Below are positions 60,867 to 64,000 of a stretch of 64,000 nt of DNA, one piece after another. The translations under genes were made by a program, and so were the position numbers. The notes below the pieces were generated by a model. That model saw only the letters and a list, made by a program, of their open reading frames with translations. It ran no database searches and was not told the origin of the DNA. The stretch comes from Winogradskyella echinorum (lineage in GTDB: Bacteria > Bacteroidota > Bacteroidia > Flavobacteriales > Flavobacteriaceae), in the NCBI RefSeq assembly GCF_014297365.1, contig NZ_JACOQD010000004.1, positions 62,001 through 126,000 of the forward strand, written 5' to 3'. Numbering within the stretch: position 1 is the stretch's first letter; each line of letters starts with the position of its first letter.

Positions 60867-62042
60867 ATTAAAACATTGTTTAGCAATTTCTAATTCTTCA
60901 TTTGTAGGTATTACTAGAATTTTTACTTTAGAATCTTTAGTATTAATGGCTCTTGTAGTTTTAAGTAATTCATTATTTTTATTAGCATCAATTTTTATTC
61001 CTAAAAAATCTAAATCATTACAAACAGCTTCTCTAATATAGCTAGAGTTTTCACCAATACCAGCAGTAAATACTATAGCGTCTAAACCATTTAAAATAGC
61101 AGAATAACTACCTATATATTTTTTAATACGATAAGTGTTCATTGCAAGTGCTAGTTGGCAGGCCTTATCTCCTTTATCTGCTTTTGCTTGTATATCTCTT
61201 AAATCACTATGACCAGTTAATCCTAGCATACCACTTTTCTTTAAAAGCATAGTGTTTATTTCTTCTAAGGTTAGATTAAAGTTTTTAGCTAAATGAAAAA
61301 TTATTGTTGGGTCTATATCTCCACAGCGTGTTCCCATAATTAACCCAGTAATTGGCGAAAAACCTAAAGAATGATCAATGCTTTTACCATTTTTTATAGC
61401 AGTCATACTACAACCATTACCTAAATGAATAGTTATAATTTTAGAGTTTGGTTTATTGATATATGCAATGGCTTTTTCGCTCACATATTTATGACTCGTG
61501 CCATGAAAGCCATATAAACGAATATTATGCTGATTAGAATATTCGTTTGGTATTGCATATTTATAGGCATAATCTGGTATAGACTGATGAAAAGCAGTGT
61601 CAAAAACAGCAACCTGTTTAGCTTCTTTAAAAATGTCCTCAGCAACATTAATTCCTTCTAAATTAGCAGGATTGTGTAATGGAGCTAATGAAGATAACTC
61701 GTTAATTTTGTCTTTTACTTCTTTTGTTACAACCGTAGTATTACTAAAGTATTTTCCGCCATGTACAACTCTGTGTCCGACAATATCGATGTCTTCAGAA
61801 GATTTTATGATTCCGGTGTTTTTATCTAATAATTGTTTTGCTACTAATTGTAAAGCAGTTTTATGATTTAGAATCGGGATTTCGATTTCATATTTATAAT
61901 CTTCTTTTTCGTATATGAATTTTGAATTCTCATTGCCAATACGTTCAATTAATCCAGAACATAAAACCGTTTCATTTGGCATTAAGAATAATTGAAATTT
62001 TAGTGACGAACTTCCTGAGTTTAGTATCAATATTTGTTGCAT
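60852..62042 (-). CDS. ackA: Acetate kinase
   Basis: 396 residues. It interconverts acetyl phosphate and acetate with ATP/ADP. NSGSSSLKFQLF (7-18), HRVVHGG, FDTAFHQSIP, YGFHGTSHKYV, LGNGCSMTAI, GLIMGTRCGDIDP and FTAGIGENSSYIRE are all family blocks. It follows pta (3-nt gap), forming the pta-ackA acetate pathway that makes ATP from acetyl-CoA. Its stop overlaps the DUF2807 gene by 15 nt. Confidence 0.97.
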   Translation of the reverse strand: MQQILILNSGSSSLKFQLFLMPNETVLCSGLIERIGNENSKFIYEKEDYKYEIEIPILNHKTALQLVAKQLLDKNTGIIKSSEDIDIVGHRVVHGGKYFSNTTVVTKEVKDKINELSSLAPLHNPANLEGINVAEDIFKEAKQVAVFDTAFHQSIPDYAYKYAIPNEYSNQHNIRLYGFHGTSHKYVSEKAIAYINKPNSKIITIHLGNGCSMTAIKNGKSIDHSLGFSPITGLIMGTRCGDIDPTIIFHLAKNFNLTLEEINTMLLKKSGMLGLTGHSDLRDIQAKADKGDKACQLALAMNTYRIKKYIGSYSAILNGLDAIVFTAGIGENSSYIREAVCNDLDFLGIKIDANKNNELLKTTRAINTKDSKVKILVIPTNEELEIAKQCFNLLKN

Positions 62043-62045
62043 AGG

Positions 62046-64000
62046 CTAAAATTCTTGGGCTTGTATGGCAGTTATAATAACCGTACTATATATATCATCT
62101 GTAGTACAACCTCTACTTAAATCGTTTACAGGTTTATTTAACCCTTGTAACATAGGTCCAATGGCTAATGCACCTGTTTCTCTTTGCACAGCTTTGTAGG
62201 TATTATTTCCAGTATTTAAATCAGGAAATATTAAAACACTAGCTTGACCTGCAACTTCAGAGTCTGGTAATTTACTTTTTCCGATACGCATATCAACAGC
62301 AGCATCATATTGAATTGGTCCTTCAATTTTTATATGTGGCGCATTTTTCTTTACAATTTCTGTGGCTTTTCTAACTCTATCGACATCCTCGCCTTTACCT
62401 GAGGCGCCAGAGGAATAAGATAGCATGGCAACTTTAGGTTCGATACCAAAATCTTGGGCTGTCTTTGCAGATGAAATTGCTATTTCTGCTAATTCTTCTG
62501 CATTAGGGTTAGGGTTTATAGCGCAATCACCAAATATGGATATTCTATCATCTAAACACATAAAAAACACAGAAGAAACAATCTTAACATTAGGTTTTGT
62601 TTTAATAAATTGTAATGCAGGACGTAGTGTATGTGCCGTTGTATGTACTGCTCCAGAAACCATACCGTCTGCATGACCTTTATAGATCATCATAGTTGCG
62701 AAATAAGATACATCAGACATCATGTCTTTTGCCATATCTAAGTTTACATTTTTGTGTTTTCGCAATTCGTAAAACGTATTTACGTAATCGTCAAAATGCT
62801 CAGATTGTTGAGGCGAAACGATGTTAAGTTTATTTGTATCTAAAGGAATATCTAACTTTTTAACACGCTCTAGTATTTTTTCTTTATCACCAATTAATGT
62901 TAGATTAACAACCTGTGCATCAATTAATCTGGCAGAAGCTCTTAAGATACGTTCATCATATCCTTCTGGTAATACAATGTGCTTTTTGTCTTTTAAGGCC
63001 TTTTGTAAGAGATTATACTGAAACATTCTTGGCGTAAAACCTTCAGATTTAAAGGTTATTAAATCATTAGATAATTTATCAGTATCTACATACTTTTCAA
63101 ATGTAGCTATTGAGGTTTCTATTTTTTCGGTGTTATCCGCATAAATTTTAGATTTAACCTTACCAATGGCATTCGTAACTTTGTAGGTTCCATTTTTTAC
63201 GCTGATTATTGGTACAATGCTAGATAAACCTTCTATTAATTTTAATATTGGTTCTTCTGGAACAATTCCGCCAGTAAGTATAATACCAGATATTTTTGGA
63301 TAGTTTTTTGATATGTTGGCTTGCAATGCACCTAAAATGATATCTGCTCTATCTCCTGGTGTAATTACTAATGTATTATCTTTTAAATGAGTTAAATAAT
63401 TTCGTAGTTGCATAGCTCCAACACCAAAGTTTTCAGATTCGTTATTAATCATGTCCTCTCCAAAAAGAATGGTCCCATTTAAGGCTTTTGATATTTCTTT
63501 AATTGTTGGAGACGATAAACTTTTTATAGTTGGGATTACTGAAACATTAGTAGTTTCTTTTATGCGATTATTAAGAAGCGCCTTTAGAGTAATTTCATCT
63601 TCAGGATTTGTTTTATTTGTAATTAAAGAAAGTACTTTAACTTCTTCTTTAAATGTATTATAAGCCAATTGTATATTCTCTACAATAGTATCTAATGATT
63701 TATTAAAGCCATTAGCAACTATAATTACAGGTAACCCTAAGTTTTTTGATATTAGGATATTAATATCTAACTCTAAATTGGTGTTTTCATTAGAAAAGTC
63801 TGTGCCTTCAACAAGTATAAAATCAAAGCGTTCTTCTAAGTACTTATATTTTTTTATAATCTCATCAATTACTTTTCCCGACTTGCCTTTATTGTACAAA
63901 TCGAGTATTTCGCTTCTAGTAAATGCAAACGTTTTCTTATAATTTATATCTAATTCAAAATGAGTAAGAACCGTATTGATGTGATTATCTAGTTCTCCTT
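62046..64000 (-). CDS. pta: Phosphate acetyltransferase (5' partial)
   Basis: The frame stays open to the window edge. A start near 63899 would be a TTG that is really a leucine: the upstream codons read NHINTVLTHFELDIN and continue EILDLYNKGKSGK, so about 50 N-terminal residues with the P-loop lie outside. Visible are the DRTGG-type middle domain (VITPGDRADIILGALQAN) and the C-terminal acetyl-transfer domain with LPEGYDERILRA, MVSGAVHTTAHTLRPAL, GPMLQGLNKPVNDLSRG. It makes acetyl phosphate from acetyl-CoA. ackA follows after 3 nt. Confidence 0.95.
   Translation of the reverse strand, partial: GELDNHINTVLTHFELDINYKKTFAFTRSEILDLYNKGKSGKVIDEIIKKYKYLEERFDFILVEGTDFSNENTNLELDINILISKNLGLPVIIVANGFNKSLDTIVENIQLAYNTFKEEVKVLSLITNKTNPEDEITLKALLNNRIKETTNVSVIPTIKSLSSPTIKEISKALNGTILFGEDMINNESENFGVGAMQLRNYLTHLKDNTLVITPGDRADIILGALQANISKNYPKISGIILTGGIVPEEPILKLIEGLSSIVPIISVKNGTYKVTNAIGKVKSKIYADNTEKIETSIATFEKYVDTDKLSNDLITFKSEGFTPRMFQYNLLQKALKDKKHIVLPEGYDERILRASARLIDAQVVNLTLIGDKEKILERVKKLDIPLDTNKLNIVSPQQSEHFDDYVNTFYELRKHKNVNLDMAKDMMSDVSYFATMMIYKGHADGMVSGAVHTTAHTLRPALQFIKTKPNVKIVSSVFFMCLDDRISIFGDCAINPNPNAEELAEIAISSAKTAQDFGIEPKVAMLSYSSGASGKGEDVDRVRKATEIVKKNAPHIKIEGPIQYDAAVDMRIGKSKLPDSEVAGQASVLIFPDLNTGNNTYKAVQRETGALAIGPMLQGLNKPVNDLSRGCTTDDIYSTVIITAIQAQEF

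Noticed and set aside
63897-63899. Start codon for pta inside the window
   Set aside because: The codon is TTG and the frame continues upstream with typical Pta sequence to the window edge, so it is an internal leucine.
1-64000. tRNA, rRNA, CRISPR arrays, integrases or transposases
   Set aside because: I looked through the intergenic spaces and gene products and saw none. Short or unusual tRNAs could still be missed without a search tool.

Overview
The window looks like a piece of chromosome from a marine member of the Flavobacteriaceae (Bacteroidota). The DNA is AT-rich. Secreted proteins end in type IX secretion (T9SS) sorting domains. GLPGLI-family, DUF5686 and CarboxypepD_reg outer-membrane proteins, a PL7 alginate lyase and a K+-dependent-type membrane pyrophosphatase are present, and many promoters carry the Bacteroidota -7 box TAnnTTTG. 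I see no phage, transposase, CRISPR array, rRNA or tRNA. I infer the taxonomy from gene families, not from a marker gene.

Layout. 1-1819: the 3' end of a secreted, T9SS-sorted protein with repeated glycan-binding-like modules, then a LacI-type regulator, probably the edge of a polysaccharide-utilisation locus. 1894-7194: an alanine-rich lipoprotein, waaA (Kdo transferase), and a DegT aminotransferase-galE-amidohydrolase run. 7384-10583: a 63-residue protein, lspA, fabD and an FAD oxidoreductase. 10665-15152: an ABC ATPase with a giant permease fused to an M1 aminopeptidase. 15327-22295: DHFR fused to a membrane anchor, a CBM48-like protein, thyA, a nucleoside transporter with an extra N-terminal domain, a DUF151 nuclease-like protein, and etfA/etfB. 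22416-30479: a T9SS-sorted protein, pdhB, a DUF5686 protein, soluble pyrophosphatase ppa and membrane pyrophosphatase hppA. 30630-34591: two related lipoproteins and an M28 peptidase. 34707-43475: an envelope cluster with a TonB-receptor-like barrel, three GLPGLI proteins and a DUF6624 lipoprotein, divergent from a histidine kinase/response regulator pair. 43537-50784: a beta-propeller-like protein, deoxynucleoside kinase, App1 phosphatase, S9 peptidase, a third related lipoprotein and metK with a SAM-riboswitch-like leader. 51148-52353: alginate lyase. 52386-58731: a sulfite-reduction cluster (Rrf2 regulator, DUF2061, cysH, sulfite reductase-HEPN, cobA, met8-like, ferredoxin reductase, ferredoxin). 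58826-64000: a 31-residue membrane protein, PagL-like deacylase, DUF2807 protein, ackA and the 3' part of pta.

How the parts fit. The sulfur cluster could carry electrons from NADPH through a reductase and a 2Fe-2S ferredoxin to a siroheme sulfite reductase, with siroheme made by cobA and the met8-like gene. ATP sulfurylase genes are not in it. A near-palindrome (TCCTA-N9-TAGGR) occurs before both its transcription blocks. The GLPGLI/TonB cluster and its two-component system look like one regulated cell-envelope system of unknown function, and two GTGTTAAC boxes 10 bp apart lie in the divergent promoter region. I rate this cluster, the shared sulfur motif, the membrane-anchored DHFR and the palindromic site upstream of etfB as the items most worth a second look.
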